64,000 nucleotides of DNA from Palsa-892 sp035556215 (lineage in GTDB: Bacteria > Pseudomonadota > Alphaproteobacteria > Rhizobiales > Xanthobacteraceae), in NCBI GenBank assembly GCA_035556215.1, contig DATMFI010000041.1, forward strand, positions 1 to 64,000, read 5' to 3'. Below are positions 15,625 through 24,703 of this stretch, piece after piece. The notes beneath the pieces are model-generated. The model was not told the origin of the DNA and did no database searches. It worked only from the letters and a program-made list of their open reading frames with translations. The translations under genes were made by a program, and so were the position numbers. The stretch's first letter is position 1. Every line of letters begins with the position of its first letter.

Positions 15625-16987
15625 TTCGCTCGCACGCCGCCTGTTTCTGACCGCCATTGCGGTCACCGCGATCGTGCTGATCGGCGCCGGCATTTTGCTG
15701 ACCACGCTTTATCGCTCGTCGGTCGAGCGTTCGTTCGATCGGCGCTTGAATGTCTATCTCAAAACGATCGTTGCCGATGTCGCCGTGTCGTCGAGCACGG
15801 CAATGGCCGAGCCTTCGGCGCTCGGCGAGCCGCTGTTCGATCAGCAACTATCGGGCTGGTATTGGCAGATTGTGCGGATTGGCGGCGGCGATCTCGAAAC
15901 GAGAAGCTCGCGCTCGGTGCCCGAGGGCGGTTTGCCGGGGCTATCCGATCCCGCCGAAGCGGAGAAACACGGCGGCTTCAGCGAAGGCTATATAAGCGGC
16001 CCGGAAGGCCAACGGCTTCGTTTCGTGCAGCGAATTGTCGATCTTGGCGATGACGGCCGTTATGTTGTGGCGGTCGCGGGCGACGCTTACGAAATCGACG
16101 ACGACACGCAGGATTTCAAGGACGCGCTTTACATTACGCTCGGCGCGCTCGGTTTCGCGTTTTTGCTGATGGTCTGGTTTCAGGTGCGCTTCGGCCTGCG
16201 GCCGCTGAAACGCCTCTCCGTGGGGCTGAGCGACATTCGCTCCGGGCGCGCGGAGCGGCTCGAAGGAAATTTCCCGAGAGAAGTCGCGCCGCTTGCAGGC
16301 GAAGTGAATGCGCTTCTGGAATCGAACCGCGCCATTGTCGATCGCGCCCGCACGCATGTCGGGAATCTCGCACATGCGCTGAAAACACCGCTTTCGGTGC
16401 TGCTCAACGAGACGGCATCGCGCAAGGATCCGCTCGCGGAGAAAGTTCGAGAGCAGGTCATCGCCATGCGCGATCAGGTTCAACATCATTTGGAGCGGGC
16501 CCGCATGGCCGCGAGGGTTGCGGTGGTCGGAACGGTGAGTGACGTTTCCCCCGTGATCGCGAGCCTCGCGCGAACCATGCCGAAGATTCATCATGCCCGA
16601 AAGGTGCGGATCGAAACGCGCATCGTCGATGAAGTGAAATTCAACGGCGAGCGGCAGGATTTCGAGGAGATGATGGGCAATCTCATCGACAATGCCTGCA
16701 AGTGGGCAAACTCCCGGGTAGATATCGAGGTGTTCCGCAAGCCCGGCGAAAATCCCGATGACCGCAAGTTTTTCCATGTGCTGATCGACGATGACGGCCC
16801 CGGCCTGCCGCCGGAGATGCGCGAGCAAATTCCTCAGCGCGGGCGCAAGCTCGACGAGAGCAAGCCGGGCACCGGCCTCGGGCTCTCGATCGTGACCGAT
16901 CTTGCAACGCTTTATGGCGGCAAGCTCATTTTCAGCAGCGCGCCGATCGGCGGCCTGCGCGCGGAACTGGTGCTTCCCGCTGCCTGA
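15614..16987 (+). CDS. feuQ: Membrane sensor histidine kinase, FeuQ-like
   Basis: The 457-residue kinase has an N-terminal transmembrane helix (about 9-32), a periplasmic sensor region, a second helix (about 172-190), a HAMP-like linker (LRPLKRLSVGLSDIRSG), the phospho-acceptor His254 in NLAHALKTPLSVL, and an ATPase domain with N box (NLIDNACKWA), DDDGPGLP and GTGLGLSI. It follows feuP with an 11-bp overlap. The ALKTPL H-box places it with PhoQ-like kinases. The signal sensed cannot be read from the sequence. Confidence 0.75.
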   Translation: MYASSLARRLFLTAIAVTAIVLIGAGILLTTLYRSSVERSFDRRLNVYLKTIVADVAVSSSTAMAEPSALGEPLFDQQLSGWYWQIVRIGGGDLETRSSRSVPEGGLPGLSDPAEAEKHGGFSEGYISGPEGQRLRFVQRIVDLGDDGRYVVAVAGDAYEIDDDTQDFKDALYITLGALGFAFLLMVWFQVRFGLRPLKRLSVGLSDIRSGRAERLEGNFPREVAPLAGEVNALLESNRAIVDRARTHVGNLAHALKTPLSVLLNETASRKDPLAEKVREQVIAMRDQVQHHLERARMAARVAVVGTVSDVSPVIASLARTMPKIHHARKVRIETRIVDEVKFNGERQDFEEMMGNLIDNACKWANSRVDIEVFRKPGENPDDRKFFHVLIDDDGPGLPPEMREQIPQRGRKLDESKPGTGLGLSIVTDLATLYGGKLIFSSAPIGGLRAELVLPAA

Positions 16988-17060
16988 GCCCCGCTTTCGC
17001 CCCATTTCTCGGCACGCTATAAATCCAATCGAGATACACACCGCTTTGGCTGGGGAACTC

Positions 17061-17540
17061 ATGCGAATGAACGCGACGCAATGCGCGACACGATGGATGG
17101 GCGTTGGCTTGATTGCGCTCGTGTTGGCTGGCTGTTCCGGCGAGCCGGGACCCAAGACCGGGGCGGGGGTTGCGACCGGCGCCTTTACCGGCGCGCTGAT
17201 CGGTGCGGCAACGGGCCGGAGCCCGGGCTCGGCCGTGGCCGGCGCGTTGATCGGCGGCGTCGTCGGCGGTGCGATCGGTAACGCACTCGACGAGGAAGAT
17301 CGCCGGCGTGCTTATGAAGCCGAAATGAACGCGCTCGAATATGGCGGCCCCGGAAATCCCGTGAGCTGGCGGGGCGAGCGCGATGCCTATGGCACGATTG
17401 TCGTCGGCCCGACCTATCCGCAGTCCAACTACAGCCGTTGCCGTCAATATACCCACACCATCTATATCCACGGCCGCCCCGAAGCGGCCCGCGGCGTAGC
17501 CTGCCGCAACCCCGACGGCACCTGGACGCGGATCAGTTGA
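17061..17540 (+). CDS. Glycine-zipper outer-membrane lipoprotein
   Basis: The 159-residue precursor has a signal peptide ending in the lipobox LAGC, then a glycine-zipper segment (GAGVATGAFTGALIG and AVAGALIGGVVGGAIGNAL) that would cross or associate with the membrane, and a C-terminal globular part with several cysteines and tyrosines (SRCRQYTHTIYI, GVACRNPDGTW). It resembles the 17-kDa surface antigen/SlyB-type lipoproteins. The upstream frame reaches into the kinase gene, so the ATG at 17061 with TGGGGA upstream is used. It sits between feuPQ-like genes and the ccm block. Confidence 0.8.
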   Translation: MRMNATQCATRWMGVGLIALVLAGCSGEPGPKTGAGVATGAFTGALIGAATGRSPGSAVAGALIGGVVGGAIGNALDEEDRRRAYEAEMNALEYGGPGNPVSWRGERDAYGTIVVGPTYPQSNYSRCRQYTHTIYIHGRPEAARGVACRNPDGTWTRIS

Positions 17541-17548
17541 TCCGCGTC
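17525..17548 (+). terminator. Inverted repeat over the lipoprotein stop codon
   Basis: Arms at 17525-17535 and 17538-17548 are perfectly complementary with a 2-base centre; the stop codon lies in the 3' arm. There is no T-run after it, so it may stabilise the mRNA end rather than act as an intrinsic terminator. Confidence 0.35.
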
Positions 17549-17632
17549 GTTCCCGCAAGGTTTCGTTAACTTCTCTCAACCCTCTCTTAAGATCGGCGCT
17601 TCTATGCTGCCCGCGTTTTCGTGGGAGAATAA

Positions 17633-19039
17633 ATGACGACCGGCGCTTCAACAGCCGAGCGATTGCGGCAGTTTCTGCGCGAGATGTCGCCGGCGGCGCG
17701 CGCACTGCTGTTGCGCGAGCTTGAGCGCGGCGCCTACAACAGCGAAACCTTCCCCGGCTTCGATCTTATCCTTGACGAGTTGCGCCGCGCAGAGCGGGCA
17801 TCGGCGGCGCCTGCGCCGCGCATCGAAGGTCTTGACCGCCGGCTGTTCCAGCCGCTGGTACCGTTCCTCGTTACCGAGGAAAGCCCGGAGAAGATGCGCG
17901 GCCGCATCACGCGCTCGTCGCTGGGCAGCATCTGGACATGGCTCGAGCGCGACCTGATGGCCGACGACATCAGGGCCTGCGGCGAGAAGCTCTCCGTCGC
18001 GATTGCCGCAGACAATGCCGAGCAGGCACAGCAGATCGCGGCCGATTTTCAGAACCGCTTCATTACGATTGTCGAAAAAACGCTCAAGGAAAACTGCTCG
18101 GATATGAAGGCCCGGCAGAAGCTGGTTTCGCAGCTTGGCGGCGAGCACGTTCTTGATGACCTTCTCGATATCGTCGCGATCCTGAAAATCCGCGAGGCAC
18201 TCGCCGGCCTTGCGCAGCGCTTGCCGCCGCAGATCAAGAATCTGTCCGACTCCGACCTTCAGGCCATTCGCACGCTGTTCGAGCATCCTGCCGTGCAGCG
18301 TCCGAGCGTGTTTCCGTATGCGCTCGCGCTTTTATTCTCCCGCCTGGCTTTTCCCCCGCACATTCTGCGTCTCGCTGTCGCCGCTGCCGAAACCGATTCG
18401 GCGCCGCGTATCGCCGAGACGTCCTATGCCTTCGCCGTCGATCTTGTTGTTGACGAGATAGGCCGCCAGGCATCGCATCTCCCGGAGAGCCTGCGCGCCC
18501 GTGCGACGGCGGATGTCTGCGCCAGCATCAAGAAATTTCACGACTACGCCCGCGCGTTCTCCACCGAACTCGACGTTTCGATCGACACGCGCTGGAGCAA
18601 GAAAATCGCGCATATGCGAACCGAGCTCGCGCGTATTCTGCGCTCGAACATCGACGGCCTGCCGGGCAAGGTGCGCCGCATGTTACGGCCGCACCGCAAG
18701 GAAGAGATTTCGGCGGCGGCGCTCGATCAGCACGAGGTTGCCGATATCGAGAACGCGCTCGAAATTCTCGGCGCTTGCCGTTTGGCGGCGGGCGAAATCG
18801 CACTCAACGAAATCACGCTGCGGCTTTCTTCCGAGCTTGAAACCTGCCTCGACAACGCGACGCAGGCGCTGCTTGAGCAGATTCGCCAGGCCTCCGACGC
18901 AGACCGGCCGTTCCGCCAGTCGCAGCTCGACGCCGCCGTGCGCTTTTCCAGCAAGGTATTCGGCAAGCGCTACGCGGAACTTCTGTCGAAGGCCGCCGGT
19001 GTTGCCCTCCAGAGCGAACGGCGCGCCGCGCAGGGCTGA
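17633..19039 (+). CDS. Conserved-looking hypothetical protein, 468 residues
   Basis: I do not recognise this protein. It starts at ATG 17633 behind GGGAG and has no signal peptide or clear membrane segment. The composition is helical, with many A, L, E and R residues and a putative N-terminal motif MSPAARALLLRELERG. A basic stretch (KVRRMLRPHRKEE) lies near residue 350. Codon choice is like the neighbours, so it appears native. It lies alone between the lipoprotein and ccmI, with about 90 and 110 bp of non-coding sequence either side. A cytosolic, possibly regulatory or scaffold role is all that can be suggested. Confidence 0.7.
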   Translation: MTTGASTAERLRQFLREMSPAARALLLRELERGAYNSETFPGFDLILDELRRAERASAAPAPRIEGLDRRLFQPLVPFLVTEESPEKMRGRITRSSLGSIWTWLERDLMADDIRACGEKLSVAIAADNAEQAQQIAADFQNRFITIVEKTLKENCSDMKARQKLVSQLGGEHVLDDLLDIVAILKIREALAGLAQRLPPQIKNLSDSDLQAIRTLFEHPAVQRPSVFPYALALLFSRLAFPPHILRLAVAAAETDSAPRIAETSYAFAVDLVVDEIGRQASHLPESLRARATADVCASIKKFHDYARAFSTELDVSIDTRWSKKIAHMRTELARILRSNIDGLPGKVRRMLRPHRKEEISAAALDQHEVADIENALEILGACRLAAGEIALNEITLRLSSELETCLDNATQALLEQIRQASDADRPFRQSQLDAAVRFSSKVFGKRYAELLSKAAGVALQSERRAAQG

Positions 19040-19149
19040 TAGGCCGCCCGCGCTTGATCTCCCGCAATACCCCGTTTCCCGACTTATGATCGATTGCGGA
19101 GGCCTTACCAAAGGGCTTCCTGTCCATTAAGAAGTCGCCGGGAGATCGA

Positions 19150-19992
19150 ATGTTGTTCTGGTTTCTGATCGCAGCGATGACCGGCGCCGCCGTTTTTTCG
19201 GTGCTGTGGCCGCTTGGCGCGCGCCGGGCGGCGGCCGCGCCGGCGAATGCCGATCTTATGGTCTATCGCGACCAGCTTGCCGAACTCGATCATGACCGCG
19301 CTCGCGGGTTGCTTGCGGAGCCCGAAGCGGAAGCCGCGCGCGCCGAGATCGCGCGCCGCCTGATTGGCGTTGCGAAAAAAAATGCCGGCCGCGAAACAAG
19401 CATCGGTTCGCCCATGCGGCGCCGGCTGGCGGGCCTTGCCGCGTTGACGGTCGTTCCCGCGGTGGCCCTGCTGTTCTATCTTTCGCTCGGCTCTCCCTAT
19501 CTATCCGAGGTCAATCCGCGGCCGGCCGTAACGACGGCATCCGAGCAGGTCGCGATGCTGCTCGCGCGCATTGAAAAACATCTTGCCGAACATCCTGATG
19601 ACGGGAAGGGGTGGGAGGTCGTCGCGCCGGTTTATACTCGCCTCGATCGCACCGAGGACGCGGTGAAGGCGCGCGCCAATGCCTTGCGGCTTCTGGGTGA
19701 GACGGCCGGCCGTCAGGCGGATCTGGGTGAGGCGCTTGTCACCGATGCACGGGGGGTCGTCACCGCCGACGCGCGAAAGGCGTTTGCGAGGGCCGATGCA
19801 CTGGAAGCGGGCCAGCCGAAAGCGCGTTTTTTCCTCGGTCTTGCCGCGGAGCAGGATGGCCGCAAGGATGACGCCGAAAAGATCTGGCGCGAAATGCTCA
19901 ATAGCGCGCCGCAGGATGCACCTTATCTACCGGCTGTGCGCGAAGCATTGGAACAGTTGCGCGCAAATCGGGGGCAGAGGAACGTGAAATGA
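19150..19992 (+). CDS. ccmI: Cytochrome c maturation protein CcmI (CycH)
   Basis: The 280-residue protein has two membrane helices (about 1-20 and 94-115) with a cytosolic loop between them containing the conserved YRDQLAELDHDRARGLL, and a periplasmic C-terminal TPR-like half. CcmI holds apocytochrome c for the CcmF/H haem lyase. The start is preceded by GGGAGA. It overlaps ccmE by four bases, beginning a ccmI-ccmE-ccmF-ccmH operon in the usual rhizobial cycHJKL order. Confidence 0.93.
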   Translation: MLFWFLIAAMTGAAVFSVLWPLGARRAAAAPANADLMVYRDQLAELDHDRARGLLAEPEAEAARAEIARRLIGVAKKNAGRETSIGSPMRRRLAGLAALTVVPAVALLFYLSLGSPYLSEVNPRPAVTTASEQVAMLLARIEKHLAEHPDDGKGWEVVAPVYTRLDRTEDAVKARANALRLLGETAGRQADLGEALVTDARGVVTADARKAFARADALEAGQPKARFFLGLAAEQDGRKDDAEKIWREMLNSAPQDAPYLPAVREALEQLRANRGQRNVK

Positions 19993-20462
19993 CGCGCCGC
20001 CAGCGACGTCTTACTTTGATCGGAATTGCCGCGGTGGTGCTTTCCGTTGCCGCAGCGCTCGCGCTCTCAGCGCTTCGGGATTCGATCGTCTTTTTTGTCA
20101 CGCCGAGCGAGCTTGCCGCAAAGCCGGTCGAGCCAGGCAAGCGCTTCCGTCTTGGCGGTCTGGTCGAGCAGGGAAGCGTCGCGAAGGACGGCCTCACGGT
20201 TCGCTTCCGCGTCACCGATGGCGGCGCGAACCTGCCGGTGAGCTATCATGGGTTGCTGCCGGACTTGTTCCGCGAGGAGCAGGGCGTCATCGCCGAAGGC
20301 AAGCTTGATACCACTGGCGTCTTTATCGCCGATACTGTGCTTGCCAAGCACGACGAGCGTTACATGCCGCGCGAGGTCGCCGATGCGCTGAAGAAGCAAG
20401 GGCATTGGCAAGGCGAGCATAACGGTGAACAAAAGGGCGATCGGCCCAAAGGCAAGCCATGA
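19989..20462 (+). CDS. ccmE: Haem chaperone CcmE (CycJ)
   Basis: The 157-residue protein is anchored by one N-terminal helix (about 8-30) and has the OB-fold periplasmic domain of CcmE with the covalent haem-binding His121 in LAKHDERYMP and the family segment VSYHGLLPDLFREEQGVIAEG. It accepts haem from the CcmABC complex and passes it to CcmF. The start overlaps ccmI and the stop overlaps ccmF (ATGA). CcmABC are not in the window. Confidence 0.95.
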   Translation: MTRRQRRLTLIGIAAVVLSVAAALALSALRDSIVFFVTPSELAAKPVEPGKRFRLGGLVEQGSVAKDGLTVRFRVTDGGANLPVSYHGLLPDLFREEQGVIAEGKLDTTGVFIADTVLAKHDERYMPREVADALKKQGHWQGEHNGEQKGDRPKGKP

Positions 20463-22438
20463 TCGCGGAGCTTGCGCATTATGCGCTGATCCTTGCGTTC
20501 ACATTGGCCTTACTTCAGGCGGCGCTGCCGCTGTGGGGCGCGTGGAAAAACGACGCCACCTTGATCGGCACCGCTGCGCCGCTGGCGGTGACGGTGTTTG
20601 TCTTTATTACGCTGTCGTTTGCCGGCCTTACCGTCAGCTTCGTGCGTTCGGATTTTTCCGTGCTTGGCGTCTACGCCAATTCGCACTCGCTGCAGCCGCT
20701 GCTCTATAAAATCACCGGCGTATGGGGCAACCACGAAGGCTCGATGGTGCTTTGGGTCTTCGTGCTGGGGCTGTTCTCGGCGCTCGTCGCGTTGCTCGGC
20801 CGCAATCTGCCGCTGCGCCTGCGCGCCAACGTGCTCGGCATTGAAGGCCTGATCGCGGCGATTTTTCTCCTCTTTATCCTGACGACCTCAAATCCGTTCC
20901 TGCGGCTCGATCCGGCGCCAGCCGAAGGCCAGCAACTCAACCCGATCCTGCAGGACATCGGACTCGCGATCCATCCGCCGCTGCTCTATCTCGGCTATGT
21001 CGGTTTTTCGATCACGTTCGCATTTGCCGCCGCGGCACTGCTCGAAGGCCGCGTCGATGCCGCATGGGCGCGCTGGGTGCGGCCGTGGATCCTCGCCGCC
21101 TGGATCTCGTTGACGCTCGGCATCGCGATGGGCTCGTACTGGGCCTATTACGAGCTTGGCTGGGGCGGTTACTGGTTCTGGGATCCCGTCGAGAACGCGT
21201 CGCTCATGCCCTGGCTGATCGGCACCGCACTTCTGCACTCCGCCGTCGTCATGGAAAAGCGCGAGGCGCTGAAGATCTGGACGCTTCTGCTGTCGATCTT
21301 CGCGTTCTCCTTCTCGTTGCTCGGTACATTTCTCGTACGCTCAGGCGTTCTCACCTCGGTGCATAGCTTCGCCAATGATCCCGCGCGCGGTGTCTTTATT
21401 CTCGCCATCCTGGTGTTCTTCATCGGCGGTTCGCTCACGTTGTTTGCGTGGCGCGCGCCGCTCCTGAAGCAGGGCGGATTGTTTGCGCCGATCTCGCGCG
21501 AGGGCGCGCTGATCCTCAACAACCTCTTGCTCACCGCGACGGCGGCAACGGTATTCACCGGCACGCTTTATCCGCTCGTGCTCGAGGCCGCGACCGGTGA
21601 GAAGATTTCCGTCGGTGCGCCGTTCTTCGACCGCACAGCGGGGCCGCTGTTGCTCGCGCTGACGCTCGTCATGCCGGCAGGCCCTTTGCTCGCGTGGAAG
21701 CGGGGAGACGCGCGCGGCGTCGCCGAGCGATTGGCATTCATTGCCGCGGTTGCCGCAATTATTGCTGCGGTTGTTCTGTGGATCGCCAAGGGCGGGCCCA
21801 TTCTCGCTGCCGTCGGCTTATTCTGTGCGATTTACGCCATCTTCGGCGCGCTCGTGGAATTCGTTGAACGTATCCAGCTTTTTCGTGTTGCGCCGGGCGT
21901 TTCTTTGGCGCGTGCGCGGGGCCTGCCGCGTTCGGCCTTCGGCACGCTGTTCGCACATCTCGGTATCGGCATTTCGCTTCTCGGCATCGCCGCCGAAGCA
22001 GGCTGGAGCCAGGAGCGCGTTGTCGCTCTCAAAGGCGGCGACCGGATCGAGATTGGCAGCTTCGATCTTTCGTTCCAGGGCCTGCACGAGCGCAGCGGCG
22101 CGAACTGGCGCGATCAGGTCGGCCGCTTCGAAGTGCGGCGTGGCGGCGTAATGATCGCGGTGGTCGAGCCAGCGAAGCGCGTTTATCTCGCCAACAACCA
22201 GCCGACGACCGAGGCGGGGATCGCCACATTCGGCTTCGGCCAGCTCTATGTCAGCCTTGGCGAACCGATGCCGGGCGGCGCCATCTCGGCTCGCATTTAC
22301 TGGAAGCCCGTTGTGACGTTGATCTGGTTCGGCGGATTGCTGATGGCATTCGGCGGTATGCTCTCGCTAAGCGATCGCCGATTGCGGATTGGCGCACCGG
22401 CGCCCGCGCGGCGCGTTACCGTCGCGCCGGCCGAGTAA
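20459..22438 (+). CDS. ccmF: Haem lyase subunit CcmF (CycK)
   Basis: The 659-residue polytopic membrane protein carries the tryptophan-rich WWD-type motif WGGYWFWDPVENAS (about 234-247), conserved haem-ligand histidines in the surrounding loops (for example IHPPLLYLGY), and many membrane helices along its length. Together with CcmH and CcmI it attaches haem to CxxCH motifs of apocytochromes c. Length is normal for the family. It is translationally coupled to ccmE and followed 5 bp later by ccmH. Confidence 0.95.
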   Translation: MIAELAHYALILAFTLALLQAALPLWGAWKNDATLIGTAAPLAVTVFVFITLSFAGLTVSFVRSDFSVLGVYANSHSLQPLLYKITGVWGNHEGSMVLWVFVLGLFSALVALLGRNLPLRLRANVLGIEGLIAAIFLLFILTTSNPFLRLDPAPAEGQQLNPILQDIGLAIHPPLLYLGYVGFSITFAFAAAALLEGRVDAAWARWVRPWILAAWISLTLGIAMGSYWAYYELGWGGYWFWDPVENASLMPWLIGTALLHSAVVMEKREALKIWTLLLSIFAFSFSLLGTFLVRSGVLTSVHSFANDPARGVFILAILVFFIGGSLTLFAWRAPLLKQGGLFAPISREGALILNNLLLTATAATVFTGTLYPLVLEAATGEKISVGAPFFDRTAGPLLLALTLVMPAGPLLAWKRGDARGVAERLAFIAAVAAIIAAVVLWIAKGGPILAAVGLFCAIYAIFGALVEFVERIQLFRVAPGVSLARARGLPRSAFGTLFAHLGIGISLLGIAAEAGWSQERVVALKGGDRIEIGSFDLSFQGLHERSGANWRDQVGRFEVRRGGVMIAVVEPAKRVYLANNQPTTEAGIATFGFGQLYVSLGEPMPGGAISARIYWKPVVTLIWFGGLLMAFGGMLSLSDRRLRIGAPAPARRVTVAPAE

Positions 22439-22443
22439 CGCGG

Positions 22444-22914
22444 ATGCGCCGTCTTCTCGTTGCCCTCGTACTTTTTGTTTCGCTTGGCGCTGCGTTTGCG
22501 GTTGAGCCGGACGAAATGATGAAGGATCCGGCACTTGAAGCGCGCGCTCGTGCACTGTCCCAGACGCTGCGTTGCATGGTCTGCCAGAATCAGTCGATCG
22601 AGGATTCGGCGGCGCCGCTCGCACGCGATCTTCGCCTGATCGTGCGCGAGCGTATTCAGGCAGGCGACAGCGACCAGCAGATTCGCGATTATCTTGTCGC
22701 GCGCTATGGCGAGTTCGTTTTGCTCGATCCGCGCGTGAGCGTTCACACCATTGCGCTTTGGGCCATTCCCGGCGGCATTTTGCTGGTCGGTATGACGTGG
22801 CTCGCATTCCTGTGGTTTCGCGGCAATCGGCCGCAGCCGCAGAAACTTTCTCGTGAAGAAGAGAAGCTTCTCGACGAAATCGTCAAGAAATCCAAAGACC
22901 TTACGAATTTGTAA
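22444..22914 (+). CDS. ccmH: Apocytochrome c thiol reductase CcmH (CycL)
   Basis: The 156-residue protein has a signal peptide (about 1-19), the redox motif LRCMVCQNQ (Cys44, Cys47), a short helical domain and a single C-terminal membrane helix (about 102-123) followed by a cytosolic tail. It keeps apocytochrome cysteines reduced for haem ligation. The length corresponds to the short alphaproteobacterial CcmH without a fused CcmI part, which agrees with the separate ccmI. It closes the ccm operon. Confidence 0.95.
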   Translation: MRRLLVALVLFVSLGAAFAVEPDEMMKDPALEARARALSQTLRCMVCQNQSIEDSAAPLARDLRLIVRERIQAGDSDQQIRDYLVARYGEFVLLDPRVSVHTIALWAIPGGILLVGMTWLAFLWFRGNRPQPQKLSREEEKLLDEIVKKSKDLTNL

Positions 22915-22990
22915 TTTTTCGGCCAGCGCGTTGTAAGGCGCGGGTGCCTATTTATCTCCGTGACAAGCGAATTCCCGCACGGAGAGATCA

Positions 22991-24541
22991 ATGTTTCCCC
23001 AAGATCATTTCCCCACCCAAGATCATATCCCGCAGGCCACCCGTTCGAAACGCACCCGTTCGCTGCTGCTCGGCAGCGTGTTTGGCGTCGCCATTGCGGG
23101 CGCCGCCATCGGCCAGCTCGTCCTTCTCCCGTCTTCCACCACGCCCGCTTCCGCCCAGATTTCGACCGACCGTTCGGCGAGCCAGTATTCCTTCGCCGAT
23201 GTCGTCGATCGCGTTCGCCCGGCCGTCGTCAGCGTCAAGGTCAAGGTGACGCAGCCGCAGACCATGTCGTTCAACGGCGAGGGGCTCGGCAGCGAAGACA
23301 TGCCCCCCGAAATCAACCGCTTCCTGAAGCGCTTCTTCGGCAACCAGATGCCGAACGGCCGCGGCATGCCGAATGGCCGCCGCGTCACCGGCCAGGGCTC
23401 GGGCTTCTTTATTTCGGCTGACGGTTACATCGTCACCAATAACCACGTCGTCGAAAATGCGAGCGAAGTGGATGTCCAGACCGAAAATGGCAAGAACTAC
23501 ACCGCCAAGGTCATCGGCACCGATCAGCGCACCGATTTGGCGCTCCTGAAGATCGACGGTCACGGCGCGGACTTCCCTTGGGTCAAGCTTGCCGGCAATC
23601 CGCCGCGCGTCGGTGACTGGGTGCTCGCGGTCGGCAACCCGTTCGGCCTCGGCGGCACCGTCACCTCGGGTATCGTGTCCGCGCGCGGCCGCGACATTGG
23701 TGCGGCCGGCCCCGACGACTTCATCCAGATCGATGCCGCGGTGAACCGCGGCAACTCCGGCGGCCCGACCTTCAACCTCGCCGGTGAAGTGATCGGCGTG
23801 AACACCGCGATCGTCTCGCCGTCGGGCGGCAATGTCGGCATTGCGTTCGCCATCCCGTCCGAAACCGTCAGCCATGTCGTCACGTCGCTGAAGGAAAACG
23901 GCAAGGTCACGCGCGGTTATCTCGGCGTGAACATTCAGCCGGTGACGCCTGAGATCGCCGAAGGCCTCGGCATCAAGGAAACGCACGGTGCGCTCGTCTC
24001 CGACGCTCAGCCCGATACGCCTGCCGCGAAGGCTGGCATTAAGGCCGGTGACGTCGTGACGAAAGTGAACGGCGAGCAGGTCAAGGACGCACGCGATCTT
24101 TCCCGCCGCATCTCGTCGCTTGCGCCGGGCGCGAACGTCAAGATCACCGTGCTGCGTGACGGCAAAGAGCGCGAACTCAGCGTTTCGCTTGCGAAATTGC
24201 CGGATCGCCGCGCCGACAACAATTCGTCGCGCGGTGACGACAACGCGGATCAGACAGATCTGCCGCGTCTGGGCCTCAAGCTCGCGCCTGCCAACCAGGT
24301 GTCGGGTGCGGGCAAGGAAGGCGTCGTCGTCACCGATGTGGACGACTCCGGCCCTGCCGCCGAGCGCGGCATCCGGCCCGGCGACGTCATCCTCGAGGCC
24401 GGCGGCAAGCATGTTTCGTCGCCGTCCGAGCTGCGCGAGGCGCTGAACATCGCCCGCAAGGATGGCAAGAGCGTCGTTCTTCTCCGTCTCAAGAGCGGCG
24501 AGGGCAATCGTTTCGTGACCCTGCCGGTGAAGCAGGGCTGA
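22991..24541 (+). CDS. Periplasmic Do/DegP-family serine endopeptidase
   Basis: The 516-residue protein has an N-terminal membrane/signal segment (about 23-45), a trypsin-like domain with His152 (NNHVV), Asp182 (TDLALLKI) and Ser257 (GNSGGP), and two PDZ domains (about 290-380 and 415-510). It degrades or refolds misfolded envelope proteins. It follows ccmH by 76 bp, with GGAGAG before ATG 22991 and a terminator after it. Gene order matches rhizobial degP located after cycL. A basic, P/G-rich loop (residues 117-135) is the LA loop of DegP-type oligomers. Confidence 0.92.
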   Translation: MFPQDHFPTQDHIPQATRSKRTRSLLLGSVFGVAIAGAAIGQLVLLPSSTTPASAQISTDRSASQYSFADVVDRVRPAVVSVKVKVTQPQTMSFNGEGLGSEDMPPEINRFLKRFFGNQMPNGRGMPNGRRVTGQGSGFFISADGYIVTNNHVVENASEVDVQTENGKNYTAKVIGTDQRTDLALLKIDGHGADFPWVKLAGNPPRVGDWVLAVGNPFGLGGTVTSGIVSARGRDIGAAGPDDFIQIDAAVNRGNSGGPTFNLAGEVIGVNTAIVSPSGGNVGIAFAIPSETVSHVVTSLKENGKVTRGYLGVNIQPVTPEIAEGLGIKETHGALVSDAQPDTPAAKAGIKAGDVVTKVNGEQVKDARDLSRRISSLAPGANVKITVLRDGKERELSVSLAKLPDRRADNNSSRGDDNADQTDLPRLGLKLAPANQVSGAGKEGVVVTDVDDSGPAAERGIRPGDVILEAGGKHVSSPSELREALNIARKDGKSVVLLRLKSGEGNRFVTLPVKQG

Positions 24542-24596
24542 GCTTGGGTATCGGCGGCGTCTTCCCGTCGCCCCCCGTCGACCGCCGATGCCCCCT

Positions 24597-24632
24597 GGGC
24601 GGGAGGCTGAAAAGCTTCCCGCCCTGCTTTTT
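24597..24632 (+). terminator. Intrinsic terminator after the Do protease
   Basis: GC-rich arms at 24597-24608 and 24613-24624 form a 12-bp stem with one G-T pair and a four-base loop, followed by TGCTTTTTC. It lies 56 bases after the protease stop. Confidence 0.7.
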
Positions 24633-24703
24633 CAAAGGCCGAAGCAATGCCTATGTTGATGACCAGTATCGGTAACGATTCTCCAGCCAGGGCAGAAAAT
24701 GCC

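Noticed and set aside
17566..17590. Possible CtrA box before the 468-residue protein
   Set aside because: The two TTAA elements are 17 bases apart, not 7.
22988..24412. Long antisense open frame of about 474 codons over the Do protease gene
   Set aside because: It is the shadow of a GC-rich coding frame; it lacks a ribosome site and recognisable domains, while the plus strand encodes a complete DegP-like protein.
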